This document shows positions 32,401-43,174 of a DNA stretch of 64,000 nucleotides, piece by piece. The DNA is from Globisporangium splendens (Eukaryota; Oomycota; Peronosporomycetes; Pythiales; Pythiaceae). The DNA lies in NCBI GenBank assembly GCA_006386115.1, contig VFIW01000006.1:351966-415965 (forward strand), given 5' to 3'. The notes below the pieces were generated by a model. It did not search any database and was not told where the DNA came from. It saw only the letters and a list, made by a program, of their open reading frames with translations. The position numbers were made by a program, and so were the translations under genes. The first letter of the stretch is position 1, and each line of letters starts with the position of its first letter.

Positions 32401-34059
32401 GGTGGCGGCGTTCAGCTTGTTGAAAGCGTGAACAATGCGCCAGCCACCAGTCGCTTTCCGCACACAAAACGTGGGTGAGCTGTGTGGAGACTTGCTTTCT
32501 CTCACATGACCGGCGAGGGCTCGTTTCGCGAAGAACTCGTCGATTGCCTCAACCTGCTCGCGGGGCAGCGGCCATTGTCTGGTCACGCAATATTTGCTCC
32601 CGGGCTCGAGGTCGATCTCGTGCCGTACGCCACGATCAACGGGCAGGGCACTTGGCACTTTGTCGGAAAACACATCTTTGAACTCCCACAACAAGTCAAA
32701 GTATGGACTGCCTTTCACGGCATCCCAATCCTGAGCAGCAAACCGTTTCTGTTTGTCTGGCTCCAAAACACTCTCATCCGCAGTGGACGAGGTGCATAGT
32801 TTGCTACGCGTGAACGCAGTCGGAACGACGATCTCGCGGATCTGATCACGCTCTAGATCCGTAAGAAAGAGCTCATAGCTCATTTCTTCGAGGGATACAA
32901 TCGCCTCAGCGGTACTCGGCAGCTCATGGAGCGCCGCAAATTCAGCGAAGAACACTTCGTCTGATGCGTTTGCTTCCGGACTGCGTGTCGCGCGTCTGAG
33001 CGCCACGTCAACGTGAGCGCGATCTATCGACGGATCCGAGATCCTGTCGAAGGCGCGCAGCGAAGTTGCAGCTGCATTGAGAGATGGGGCAATCATATGC
33101 GAGGCGGCCGTTTCCTCAGCAACAGATGCCAATGCACTGTCTCTCTCGCGAGCTGACAACTTGCGTCGCCCTCGTCGGTTGATGCGAACACGCGACCTCG
33201 CGGTTCTGAGCTCCAGTACTGCACCGTCAGGGTGGTACGAGCTGGCTGACGCGTGTACACCTGTACTGTCGCTGTCACTTGCGGGGGCTGGCTCGGGTGC
33301 CCTGGAGCCGCACACTTGCGCACCAGTGTCCACGTCTGGACTTTCTGGCGCTTCCGCACAAACTGGGCTACCTGCCGCAGTTGATCTCTTTGCTGGGCTC
33401 CCTGCCTCAGCGCATCTACTAGCTGGGCTCCCTGCCACAGCGTGAGTGTTTGAAGTGGGGCTCGCTGCCGCCGCATGTCTTCCTGCTGGGTTCCCTACCA
33501 CAGCGTGTTCAAAGCTCGCATCCATAGCGTGGAAATATTCCCGCAACCTTCGCTCTTCATCAGAGGAAGGGGTGGAGCTTCCGATTGTGCGTGCTCGCCA
33601 ATCGATCCAAGGCTGATGTTTCGCCAGCCAAGGCATCCCTAGGATGAGGTCGTACTTCGACCCTATCGCTAGTACCACGAACGTTTCTTTGCAGACAAAG
33701 TCGCAAAAACTGAAAGAGAGTTCGACTTGAACCCCTTCAGTGTGTACTGTCGACCCATCGGCCAGACGTACGATCATCTTCTCGCGCTTGCCACTGTGGA
33801 CAAGTCGGTCATACGCTTGCAGACTCTGTTCCAGAGCTGCCTTCGAGACGAAGTTCTGTGACGCACCGCAGTCAACAAGAACCGTCATTTTCTTCTCATA
33901 GCCCTTCACATCGGCGCTATATACCAACATCTCACTCGGAGCCTTGTTGCCAAGAGCTCCTGGGACTAAGCTTCCCATCTGCACGACTCTAGTAGTCGGC
34001 GACGCCGAAGCTATAGAGTCTGTCTCAGTAGAGCGTCCCGCTTCTACTGAGACATTCCG
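28993..34059 (-). pseudogene. pol: Pol of C with two one-base frameshifts
   Basis: Starts at the frameshift site in the -1 frame. Protease motif is LVDCGASQNF (Cys in place of Thr/Ser). Then RT (SYFDDIFVHS), RNase H (DASDFAIG), integrase, GPY/F-type module (RFIGPYTV) and chromodomain (HYLVKWRECD near 29070). An extra base near 30870, in the integrase finger (CEAC-QRVK region), shifts the frame. One T missing from a T-run near 29747 shifts it again before the GPY/F-type module. The three frames are 30391-34176, 29754-31001 and 28993-29700. Both lesions are single-base, so a sequencing error is possible and the element could be intact. Confidence 0.88.
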
Positions 34060-34065
34060 TTTCCC
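34024..34065 (-). promoter_or_regulatory. Programmed -1 frameshift signal, gag-pol of C
   Basis: On the minus strand the heptamer G GGA AAC (34059-34065) is in gag register. A 7-nt spacer follows, then a perfect 9-bp stem CTCAGTAGA (34043-34051) / TCTACTGAG (34024-34032). Inner GCG/CGC pairing is possible in the 10-nt loop. The gag TAG (34044-34046) lies in the 5' arm. Confidence 0.83.
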
Positions 34066-35138
34066 TTTCTTGCCACAGCGGATCTGCCACCTCGATGAGC
34101 GTGGTTGCCGCGCGGCGTTTGGTAGTCCCTCGCCTGATTTCCAGTGCGAGGAGCGGGCTGCCTTGGAGCGGGACACTTCGACTGATAGTGTCCCCGCTTG
34201 CCACAGTTAAAGCAGGTCACTTCGGCGCTGCTGAGATCCATTGGTGTCGGACCATGGAAGCGCCGCTCATTCGTGACTGCTCGGTGGCTGTGATGCGCAC
34301 CGTTGTGGCGGCCAGCGTTCCAATCAGGTCGGCTGACTCTGAACGATTGCTGCTCAACGAGCGCAATGCGGATCGCATCTTCCATCGTGGCCGGCAAGCG
34401 TCGGTACAACTCCTGACGCGCTGGTCCACTGTTGAGGCCGTTGAGAAACGCAGGCACTTTCACAGACTCAGGCAAAGGGCTGGTCGTGATCGCCGCGCAT
34501 AGGCTTCTCATCTCCTGGATGTATCGTTCCAGCGAGAGCTTCCCTTGTCTCAAGGAGAAGAAACGACCTTGCAACAGCACTTCGTTGTTCGGAGGCTGAT
34601 ACATGGCGGTGATTTTCGCACGGAAAATATCCCACGTGTCGAATGCACACTCATCGGCGAGCAACGTCGAGAATGCCCATTCCGACGCTCGACCGCGCAG
34701 GTTCGAGATGGCGTAAGACACCATCTGCTCGTTGCTGTCGATGAGCTGAGCCTTGGCGCAACGCTCCACGGCGAGTAGCCAGTGGATGAGCTTGTCGCCA
34801 TCCGCACCATCGAATTTCGGAGCGTCGATCTTGACAGCTCTCGGGCGGGGAGTTTGGGACGCGGGTGTCTGAGGCGCAGAAGCCGCACTCGACAAAGACG
34901 TGGCTGCACCAGCAACCACAGATACCACTCGCTCGAGCGCTTCGCGCGACTCAGCAGCTGAGCGCAGCATCTCTGCGGTCAAGCTTGCGGTGGCTTGCAT
35001 TTGTGCTTGCGCACTTCGCTCTCCTTCGAGGCGCTGAGCGTTCGAGAAGTTCTCGAACTGCTCGAGTCGAAAGATTTGCTGTTCCGGCGACGCCGAGAGC
35101 ACGTCTAGAGCGACTTGGTCGCCTAGCGCTTGTGCCAT
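34044..35138 (-). CDS. gag: Gag of element C
   Basis: 364 residues from ATG 35138 (MAQALGDQV). An N-terminal helical region precedes a capsid-like domain (GADGDKLIHWLL, RGRASEWAF, YQPPNNEVLL) and one CCHC knuckle CFNCGKRGHYQSKC, then an Arg/Gly-rich tail. The order matches A and B, with divergent sequence. No lesion is seen. The C-terminus overlaps the pol frame. Confidence 0.9.
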   Translation of the reverse strand: MAQALGDQVALDVLSASPEQQIFRLEQFENFSNAQRLEGERSAQAQMQATASLTAEMLRSAAESREALERVVSVVAGAATSLSSAASAPQTPASQTPRPRAVKIDAPKFDGADGDKLIHWLLAVERCAKAQLIDSNEQMVSYAISNLRGRASEWAFSTLLADECAFDTWDIFRAKITAMYQPPNNEVLLQGRFFSLRQGKLSLERYIQEMRSLCAAITTSPLPESVKVPAFLNGLNSGPARQELYRRLPATMEDAIRIALVEQQSFRVSRPDWNAGRHNGAHHSHRAVTNERRFHGPTPMDLSSAEVTCFNCGKRGHYQSKCPAPRQPAPRTGNQARDYQTPRGNHAHRGGRSAVARKGNGMSQ

Positions 35139-35189
35139 TCGGGTCAGCACACTCCGGTGTTCAGCCGAGAGGTCGTAGATTGACTGCGA

Positions 35190-35199
35190 GTGCTACCAG
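35190..35199 (-). promoter_or_regulatory. Primer-binding site of C
   Basis: On the minus strand TGGTAGCACT lies one or two bases inside the 5' LTR, the same ten bases as in A and B. Confidence 0.7.
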
Positions 35200-35200
35200 T

Positions 35201-35735
35201 TGTAACCGGACACTTCCGAGTTACGCAGCACGGTACGTGTGTGAGGAAGCGTATTCAACGCTTCTCTCAAGGACTCTGTTCCGAGAGCGGTTGCCTGCTT
35301 CCTGCAGTGCAACAATCGGTTACCTATAGGTCTCTATAGAGTAACCGTCGATAACCAAAGGCTTTAGTTAACGGTAAAAATGGAACTGTTTATTTGTTGG
35401 AGGTTGCCCTCTGTAGGACAACCTGGATTATCTTTATGTAACTATGAACAATAGCAATCTCAAGTGTAATTACTCCCCATGGGGCAATGAGTGGCTATGA
35501 AAGACTAACGCTAGTTGTCTTATGTGATTGGATGAAATGCATGTTCAATTATATCCAATCGGAGGCGCCGTCACTCAGACTGGCTGCCGGCTCCACCGTG
35601 AAGGTTCGAGCAAGTACGACGAACCTCATGGTTCGATCTTAAACTTGTTGCGCGTACTCTACGTACCGCAAGGGTTCGGTTTGGTTGTGTGGCACAACAC
35701 AAGTGCGTAACCATGTTACAGTGTAACCCGTTACA
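35201..35735 (-). repeat. 5' LTR of C
   Basis: Near-identical partner of 27489-28023. Confidence 0.92.
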
Positions 35736-37050
35736 TCAAGGGCCCTTCCGACAAAGCGATGCAGGTCTTCGTCGCGACAAGATCGCGAGTGCACCGTTTC
35801 CGAGTACACAATGGGTGTGTACTATGCGGTCGAACAAGGAGATACGCAAGGGTTGTTGTTCCCAACAACGAAGGTCTGCGTCATCGACTCTGGATGAGTG
35901 CCATGACAGTCCTTCGGGTGGCATCTCGGACGTGAGAAAACGTTTCTCAGCCTTTCACGGATTACTACTGGCCACACATATACAAGTGGTGTGCGCAAGT
36001 ATGTGAGGACTTGCGAGATCTGCCAACGAGTGAAACCTTCTGGTTCCACGCAGGCACCACTTCGTTCATTGGCTGTCCCATCGGACAGTTGGAAGTCTGT
36101 GAGTATGGATTTCATATTCGGACTTCCAAGAGACACACATGGACGCAATGGCATCCTTGTGTTTGTAGACCGATTCAGCAAGATGGTTCATCTTGCGCCT
36201 GTTTCGGACAAGATCTCAGCGGAGAAGACTGCCAAGGTCTTTGTAGACGTCGTATTCCGTCTACACGGACTACCAGTCGAGATCGTGTCTGACCGTGACA
36301 CCCGTTTCACGTCCAAGTTCTGGCGTGCACTGTTCGGACTTCTGGACACCAAGTTGTCCATGTCAACAGCGGCACACCCTGAAACGGACGGTCAAACAGA
36401 GCGAGTGAATCGCGTCTCGAAGACGTGTTGCGCAGCTACGCAACGTCTTTCAAAGAGTGGAGTGAGTTTCTCCCTCTTGCCGAGTTTGCGTTGAAACAAC
36501 TCCACGCATGTCTCGACAGGTCACTCTCCATTTTATGTGAACTATGGCATCACCTCGAGTGCCTGCTTCCATAATGGGTGAGGTCTCTACCTTAAGTGGG
36601 GGAGGGACTCCGGTCATGGTAACAAGCCGAAGTCGTTCTTACGACCTGAATGCTGCTTCCGAGTGGAAAGCCAATTTTGACTCGATGAAACCCCCCGAGA
36701 ACCTAACAAGTCGTGAAGAGCAGCAAGTCGATGACTTATCCGCGAGGAGACAAGCGTTGTGAGGTTTGTTCGAGGAGCATCGCGCGAAGGCTCAGGATCT
36801 GCAAAGAGGAACAAGGAGGACAAAGAGCGGAAGGAAGAACAAAGCAATTTATAAATCAATGATCTTGCTTACTTAGCACGGCGAACCTGCCTGATGCAGT
36901 GCCCAACTTGTGAAGCTCGAAGCTTCTGCCAAGATATACTGGACCGTTCAAGGTAGTGAAATGCAATGGGGATGCCTACACACTTGACATTCCTAAACGC
37001 ATGCGACTACACCCTACGTTCACGTAGGTCGACTAAAGCCTTACCTTCCA
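35736..37050 (+). pseudogene. Second copy of B2 integrase/GPY-F segment
   Basis: Repeats 25453-26708 from the spacer before the integrase finger to the GPY/F-type module, then runs on (TLDIPKRMRLHPT). It shares the same TGA (36911-36913) as the left copy (26641-26643), so both derive from one locus. Differences are mainly single-base deletions scattered along the copy, unlike the substitution pattern expected from ageing. The longest remaining frame is 35991-36494. The sequence from about 36979 onward is the only copy of this part of B2. Confidence 0.8.
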
Positions 37051-37066
37051 AGTGGATCTGCGGATC

Positions 37067-38134
37067 CTACGAGATCTTCCGCAAACGATCGAGCTGATCG
37101 TGAAGCTTCTCCACTTGATTGCGAAGAGCAAACAGCTCATCGCTCTGGAGATTCTTCTCGGCGTACAGGAGTTGCAGGACGTCGAAGGATTGGTCCTTCA
37201 CTGCCTCCAACGCTTGAAGACGAGAATGGTACTCGCCACGAAGTACCTCGAGAGCCGAACCTGCCTCTTCCACAGAGCGCAACAGGCGATCGTGAGCCAA
37301 CTCACGAGACTTCTCGTTCTTCTGGAGTCGAACAAGTTCGTCCTGAACCTGTTGGAACCGTTCCTCGTAACGGGACTCCAAAGCCGAACACTGGGCAGAA
37401 CCTTCTGTCAGATCGTCGATCTTCGACTCGTGATCGGCGACAAGGTTCTCGAGACTCTCGCAGCGTTCCTCAAGTGTCGAACAACGCTGCTGCAAAGCCT
37501 CGATTTGCCCACGATGAGCACTCTTCCACTTCCAGAGCCGCTCAATCGTTTTCTCGTTCAGCCCCACCCCCGTTATTAGACTCTCAGGGAGAGCATCGCC
37601 GGGTGGTTGAGTCGATTGTTGATCATGAAGATCGACCGACTCATCGTCGAGGAAAGAAGTAGTTGAACCATCAACGCTTCTACAGAGTTCGGTGGCGTGG
37701 ATATCCACCGAGCTCGGACACGTGGGAGCCTCGTCAGACATTGGAGTCTGATGTTCCCGACGTGGTCCGCAGCTATGAGAACTGCTTGTAGCGTCGCCAG
37801 GGGCGACACTACGACGACCAGAGCTAGGATTCGCTCTGTCGTCAGCAGGAGTTCTTCTTTGGGCACGAGCATTGCCACGACGAAGAAGACGCTCCATTTT
37901 GTTCTCGTTCTCAAGACGAACAAATGTTCGCCATGAGTCTCTCTGGGCTGCGATGTGTTGGTTCGGATCATCGCGATCGTTGATCCGACGCCAACTGAAG
38001 AACCGCTCCTTGTAGAACTCGAGCTCCCCCTTCTTCTTCAGAATGGGAGAGATGTCGAAGAGTTCTGGAGCTGTCCGCTGTCGCTTGGACGACGGACGTT
38101 CTTCACGGTTCACTTGGTCACTTGGTCGCTTCAT
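37067..38134 (-). CDS. Antisense accessory protein (aORF) of B2
   Basis: 355 residues from ATG 38134 (MKRPSDQVNREERPSSKRQR), an N-terminus with a basic, nuclear-localisation-like cluster. The core has EFYKERFFSWRR and DSWRTFV at about residues 40-75. An acidic Ser-rich stretch follows, and a long coiled coil covers about residues 195-350 (CSTLEERCESLENLV, ELVRLQKNEKSR, QVEKLHDQLDRL). The frame is intact although the pol on the other strand is broken. It lies between the pol 3' end and the 3' LTR, antisense, with 725 bases of overlap with pol. Function unknown; oligomerisation through the coil is likely. Confidence 0.72.
   Translation of the reverse strand: MKRPSDQVNREERPSSKRQRTAPELFDISPILKKKGELEFYKERFFSWRRINDRDDPNQHIAAQRDSWRTFVRLENENKMERLLRRGNARAQRRTPADDRANPSSGRRSVAPGDATSSSHSCGPRREHQTPMSDEAPTCPSSVDIHATELCRSVDGSTTSFLDDESVDLHDQQSTQPPGDALPESLITGVGLNEKTIERLWKWKSAHRGQIEALQQRCSTLEERCESLENLVADHESKIDDLTEGSAQCSALESRYEERFQQVQDELVRLQKNEKSRELAHDRLLRSVEEAGSALEVLRGEYHSRLQALEAVKDQSFDVLQLLYAEKNLQSDELFALRNQVEKLHDQLDRLRKIS
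37474..37791 (+). pseudogene. pol: Pol C-terminus (chromodomain) of B2
   Basis: The frame reads SFSRSAPPPLLDSQGEHRR, VVESIVDHEDRP, then a TAG at 37660-37662 where B1 has serine. It continues in the same frame as FYRVRWRGYPPSSDTWEP to a TAG at 37789-37791. It lies entirely inside the antisense gene 37067-38134. Confidence 0.75.
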
Positions 38135-38210
38135 TGCCAATTGCAAAGTGAACTGCTCCGAAAGGTCTGCAAAAGTACGCAAGGTACTTGTGACTTTAAG
38201 GAGGGGATGA

Positions 38211-38859
38211 TGTAATGGGCCATAACCAGCCATTACATGAAGGTGGATCTGTTCCCAGATCTAGTGTGGACACACCACCTTCAGCGTGCATTGTGGAGAC
38301 ACAAATAACAAAGGGATTACGGTAATACAGTCCCCACATGCACGTGTGACGTCATTCGATGACGTCACGAGTGTTCTCTGTGCTGATCAGTGCAGAATGT
38401 TGTTCTCATGTACTAATCAGTACAGAGCAATGACATCCATGTACTAATCAAGTACTGAGTGATGGTTCCTGCTTGGGAAACTGGACTGGCGACGAGACCG
38501 ACGTGTCTCTGCCACCTGGAGTGAGTGGCGCGAGCCAATCACTTTGCAGGGATTTTAAATAAGACTTGAAGTTCAAGCTTCTAGAAGATCCCGTAGGTTC
38601 AACCTCAGTGTACCCAAGGTTTTATATATCAGATTCATAGGTTTTATTGTGTATGTTTAGGTTTTAGTTATAAAACCTGTAGGAGCCCTTGGGGTTCATT
38701 TGCAAGTAGCGACAGGAACCATAACCATTTTTAATTCAGTTGCAAATTTTCCTCCAAGTACTCAAGTCTTCTTCCTCCCTCCAAGTCGGGAGATCGCTTC
38801 CTCTGGCACAAGCGTGTGTGCCGTGTTTGAGGGACTGTTGTTAACAGCGCCCTCTTACA
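38211..38859 (+). repeat. 3' LTR of B2
   Basis: 649 bp, pairs with 20943-21592 with roughly fifteen to twenty differences by eye. A purine tract (GGAGGGGATGA) precedes it. The double TGACGTCA is kept at 38347-38367. Confidence 0.9.
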
Positions 38860-39250
38860 ATGCCGCGCTTTCCGACGCTCCGACGTCGGAAATGGCAACC
38901 GCCACGGTGGATCCGCTCGTTTCTCCGTGAGGAGATCCCTCCTCACGACGCTTCTTCCGCGTAGGCTCATTCAAGAGGGCCGCGGACGACGAACGTTTCG
39001 CTTCGTTTCGTTTGAGATTCGAACGGTCAACGGAAGAAGACTCGGCTTCTTCCTCCCGATCGTCACGCACGCCATTCGTCGTGGTGCTACTCATTGGAGT
39101 GTTGCAAGATGTCACCCCCTCGCTACTCGACTCGTAGTCAACAGCATCGCTGTCGATCGAAGACATTTGTACGAGGTTCACTTCGCACAGCTTGCGGCGT
39201 CTGGAAAGCTCTCTGTTGGGCACGGCGTACACTGAGAACTGAGCCCGCAT
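38860..39250 (-). pseudogene. Antisense accessory protein (aORF), A3 copy, 3'-truncated
   Basis: About 130 N-terminal residues, nearly identical to A1 (MSSIDSDAVDYESSSEG, RKKRREEG), cut off at the B2 LTR. Here an ATG at 39250 opens 28 residues upstream of MSSIDSD. Confidence 0.7.
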
Positions 39251-39376
39251 GACTCAGTGCTCTGCCTTCTGTGACCAGTTCCTCCGAACACGGAAGAACA
39301 CCAAAGAACACAGAAGAACACAAGATGGATTGGTCACGCGCGTTTCTACGTGACCAATCGCTTTACGGGGGGATGA

Positions 39377-39762
39377 TGTAATGGTGCCTCCCATTACATG
39401 GGTTCCCGGGTCAGGAGAGTGTGGGTTTTCTCCCACATGGGTTTTACCACCTCTCCCGAACCCACCCACGTCGTACAGTTGGAGACACATTAATATGTGT
39501 CACTCATGAACACTGTACGTAGCCATTTGCATATTAGCCAATAAGACTAAGCCGTTAAGATTTAATCCCATTGATGATAGTCGGACTGGACATCCGATTA
39601 TCTACCAATGAGAGACACCGTAGGTTTCAGTCACTACGATTGCATGTTAGCACTTTAACGTTTTAATTCACTTCTCAATTTGCATGGTAACGCGCAAAGC
39701 TCCCTTCCTTTCACCTGCGCTTCCTCAACGCACGTGTACGCCGTGTAACGAGTCTCGTTACA
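39377..39762 (+). repeat. LTR of A3
   Basis: 386 bp, family A LTR with TG..CA ends and terminal palindromes. Confidence 0.9.
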
Positions 39763-40822
39763 CGGGGCACCACTAGAAGCCAAAACTAATAACTTCCTTC
39801 TCTACTGATCACCGATTGAATGTGAATGTAGTGCTGCTCGTGCAGTGGTGCAGTCCGTATTCATGATATACGATATACTTACGCTCTGAAAGTGGATCAT
39901 GATGGTTGTCTTGGTGGATGATATGTAGATGTGATAAAACGAAATCAAATCGAGGGAAACACCAATTAGAAATCTTATTACTTTTCTTCAAGATGATGTT
40001 AGGGGCAGAGACGCAAATCAACAAAACAAAACTGACAAAGAAACGTGCTCATAAACGGGCGAGAAATTTGTAGCTTTGTCTATGAAGACTTGGAGAATTC
40101 GCCACCTCATTTGAGCAGTCGTCGCGCTGAGCGGTCGATTAGATGATTGGCTTTGAGTTCGAGCGTCTGGATCCACCGACAACTTGTCGGTGGGTCCCAG
40201 ACGCTCGAACGCGAAGCCAAACGGATCGTGGCGACCAGCGGTGATGCACCATCGTTTTCCGGGATAACTTCAAGGTGCTTTTGCTTCAGTTTTTCTCCCT
40301 CACATCATCCAGGGTTACAGCATTTTGGTGCAAGCGGGTTCTCGCGCGCTGACTTTGGCGCCATTCCCGGTACACGTTCACGTCCACCTCCACAGCATTG
40401 TGGAACCGCTACACATCATGCGAGTGTGTGCAATCTAAACGTGTTGGGACGTTCGGAATCGAATGCGGAGGCTCTTGAGATAAGAGGCACTACGGGGTTG
40501 AATATCCACAGCTTCTCTGTGCACGCACTGTAGTAGTTATATATTTCAATGTGTCACTTTGCATTTCGACTGCAAGAACCTGAGTCTTTTCGAGGGACAA
40601 ATAAAGAAGGAAATTGTAGGCAACTCATGTTTCCGTAAGGGGTGCATCTACCACGTTAGACTCTTCTCCTACTTTTTGATGCATTCATATCCACGATATC
40701 GTGGCAGAATAGGGAGGCTCCCGCACGTCGGCATCCCCACGATGCACACACATCAAAGCAGAGTTTGTTAGTCCCATCAGATCACGCAGCCACAATATCT
40801 ATTGCAGCTCATCAGCAAACCC
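39763..40822. other. Intergenic region with long hairpin
   Basis: No convincing gene. A 128-codon plus-strand frame at 40147-40533 lacks recognisable features and starts inside the hairpin described separately. Confidence 0.5.
40150..40217. repeat. Long near-perfect inverted repeat
   Basis: Arms of about 25 bases (40158-40182 and 40184-40209) separated by one base, with one small mismatch region. After a 3-base mismatch the pairing extends outward as GGCTT / AAGCC. It could fold into a stem of about 34 bp in RNA, or be a foldback element. Confidence 0.7.
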
Positions 40823-42955
40823 TCACTTTCCATGAAGTTGTCGTTGCCGCGTCATCGTTGGAAACAGGAAAAGCGAATCTCCTCCAGCCTCAAAGCTATT
40901 GCTGCTGGACTTCTTACCGTCGAATGCATCCCACTCGGTGCGATCCGCATCCAATCCTCCACCACCATGGATTGCTGTTCGACAATTTGCAAACGCATCG
41001 CCAAGTGATTTACCCGCGGTTGGAGAGTACAGACTCGTGAATGCTCGCGCGACTCGTTTCTGCTGGCATGTCATCACATGCGATGGACTTTGCGCATCAC
41101 CCACTTCTCTTCCTTCTTCTTGCTCTTGCTGCAGTTTCTCATTGGACATGAGGTAAGGCGAGATGCTTTTTGTTTTTGACTCGGCGATCGTCGCAGCGTG
41201 TCGAAGAACAACCGCTGGAAGCGCCATCTGCTGCACGCCCTTTTCGGATGAGGCTGCCGATGGATTCGTCCACGACGCAGTTCCAATCGACGGACCGCCG
41301 CTGGGGCTTTGCAGACGCATGGTCGTGCCAGAAAATGGTTGAGACACGACTAAGATGATGGCAAACAGAACAAAGCGTGCGTCAAATTTGAGGACAGATA
41401 CACTTTTGCAGAAAGCCAGCTGCTTTCGCTCTTTCTTCTCGCGCAGCCATTCCCGAGTCCGTTCAACTTTCAGCCGCTGATCCGACTGTGCATACTTCGC
41501 CTCGGCTTTAACGCGGTCCAAGATAAATGCAAGCGTATCGTATGCAATTTTGCGCAACTCTGGCGGAATATTCACAAAATTAAACAAATGCTTTCGATTC
41601 GCAATATACATCATTGACCACATAGACAACTTAGAAAACTTACTTTCCATGGATGCAACGATGAAAGGATCGCGGAGATCTCCGCACTCTTTCGCAAGGT
41701 CCTCTTGCGAGAGCTACAGTGTGGTGACCGTCGTGATCGCCTGCACCGTAGTGGGCTCTGGCACACCGAGGATGACGGAAATGTCGCCAATATACGACAG
41801 CAGCCCCAATGAGGCAATCGGCAGCTAATCATGCATCTGCGAGCGAAACTTGTGGGTGTGTAGCACGAGTTCCTACGTGTCGATCACACAAAGTAACAAT
41901 GTTCGATGCATTGAATTGGCCCAAAGTAATTCCAAAAAGTAGGTTCATCCCATACCTCAGCGAGAGTTTTCTTGGGTGGCTGACGCGAAGTGTCATCGCT
42001 GCGAATTGAAGCCCGGCATTCTCCCTCCATGACTATGAACATGGAGCCGAGCAGTTCTTCTTCTCTCGCCAAGAACGCGCCTGGCTCAAACACTCTCCAC
42101 CGGATACACCCCGCGAATCGCTCCAGACCGAACGCTTTGATCCAATTGTCTTGCTCGACGCGGTCGGCAGCTCGGGAAATCGTCTCGAGCACGTCGCTGG
42201 ACGTCAAGAGCAGATAGTCTGCTGGCCCAAACAACGCCAGCTTACGGTTTTGGCGTGCGGTGGAACCGTCAATCAAGGGTCAGTCAGTAGCAGTGAAGGA
42301 AAAAAAGAGCTGCTCTCAAACTCACGTACTTTGTTGTAGTGCTGCAAGGCACCGCAGAATTGCCGTTCACGTTTCACTCGCCGCCAATTTGAAGCGGAAC
42401 CAGACGACGCAAGTGCCTCTAACGTATGCGGTTGTTGTTCGTTGGTGGAGATTTGCTGAGACTGCACACTATGAGGCAAGTTCAAGTTACCAATGACGGA
42501 GCCTTCCGAGAAGCTGAGCACCACCGCCGCACCCGGGTCGATGGGCTTGGCTTCAGCATTGCCGTATAGCAGAATACAACCCTTGCTCGTCTCGTTGCGC
42601 GAGAACCAGATGATTTGTTCCTCTCCTTTGGCAACATGATGCAATTTCAGGCGACTCACGATCTCTAATCTGTGGATTTCATCAACAAGGATAGAATACT
42701 TAGTGTCATGCATCCATGTGATTTATCTGGAAACACAGCACTCTTGTACCGTCCATGCTGGGCGAGAGCTACCCACCACTGCTGTTCTTGGATTGTGGTC
42801 TCGTGGACGAGGTACTGAACGATGAACTCGAGCTCGTCCTGCGAAAATTCTTCCTGACGGAAAAAGAGCTCGCGGAGGTGGAAGCGAGCGCCAGGTTTGG
42901 TCGTAGTCTGCTCTCCGGTGAGTCCCTTGGTCCAGTGGTCGGAGGGCGAGAATTT
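40823..42955 (-). CDS. Cyclic-nucleotide-binding-like domain protein (5' end unresolved)
   Basis: Consistent minus-strand exons: 42773-42955, 42330-42698, 41956-42240, 41644-41824, 41404-41559 and 40823-41349, all with GT-AG introns and compatible phases. At least one cNMP-binding-like beta barrel is visible: FEPGAFLAREEELLGSMFIV plus MEGECRASI, then after an intron LLSYIGDISVILGVPEP and TTVQAITTV. A second, weaker one is near 42600 (LLYGNAEAKPIDPG, SEGSVIGNL). A helical basic region (LREKKERKQLAF) and a disordered tail follow. An in-frame TAG at 41714-41716 interrupts the exon after the barrel. The first exon(s) beyond 42955 could not be fixed. Ligand binding is unproven. Confidence 0.6.
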
Positions 42956-43174
42956 CTACAAGCAGTTACACAACACACGACGTTGAAGTGAGTGGCGCGG
43001 TGACCTTGGGCATTGTCGCTGTTGGCCAAATCTAGCAAAATGAACGGATCTAGCGGAAGCGAAAAGCGGCGACATCCAGCCACCAGAACTCAGTCACGAT
43101 GACATGAGCAACCAGGGACTCAAGAGCGCGCGGATATTGCAAATAGACAGCAAGATGCATACATTTGAGTATTT

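Larger units (their letters stand above)
27489..35735 (-). mobile_element. Gypsy element C (complete, minus strand)
   Basis: LTRs 27489-28023 and 35201-35735, each 535 bp and differing by eye at three substitutions and two one-base indels. PBS, gag, frameshift site, pol, polypurine tract and antisense gene are all present. The near-identical LTRs suggest a very recent insertion. Flanks (CCCTC left, TCAAG right) do not form a target duplication, so the right junction with B2 pol is not the original insertion site. Confidence 0.92.
20943..38859 (+). mobile_element. Gypsy family B element B2, interrupted by a 9 kb block
   Basis: The plus-strand 5' LTR (20943-21592), gag and most of pol run to about 26708. 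The element resumes at 35736 and ends with its 3' LTR (38211-38859). Between lie fragment A2, a B-type LTR sliver and complete element C. The pol segment 25453-26708 is present again at 35736-36978. Flanking 5-mers (GCCAG, ATGCC) do not match. It carries several nonsense codons and frameshifts and is not autonomous. Confidence 0.8.
38860..39762 (+). mobile_element. Gypsy family A fragment A3 (3' end)
   Basis: Corresponds to 7270-8208 of A1: the antisense-gene 5' part, polypurine tract and 3' LTR (39377-39762). It is fused directly to the B2 LTR on its left. The LTR lacks the 36-bp segment of the A1 3' LTR. Confidence 0.85.

Noticed and set aside
40147..40533. 128-codon plus-strand frame
   Set aside because: Begins inside the long hairpin, low information content, no recognisable domain.
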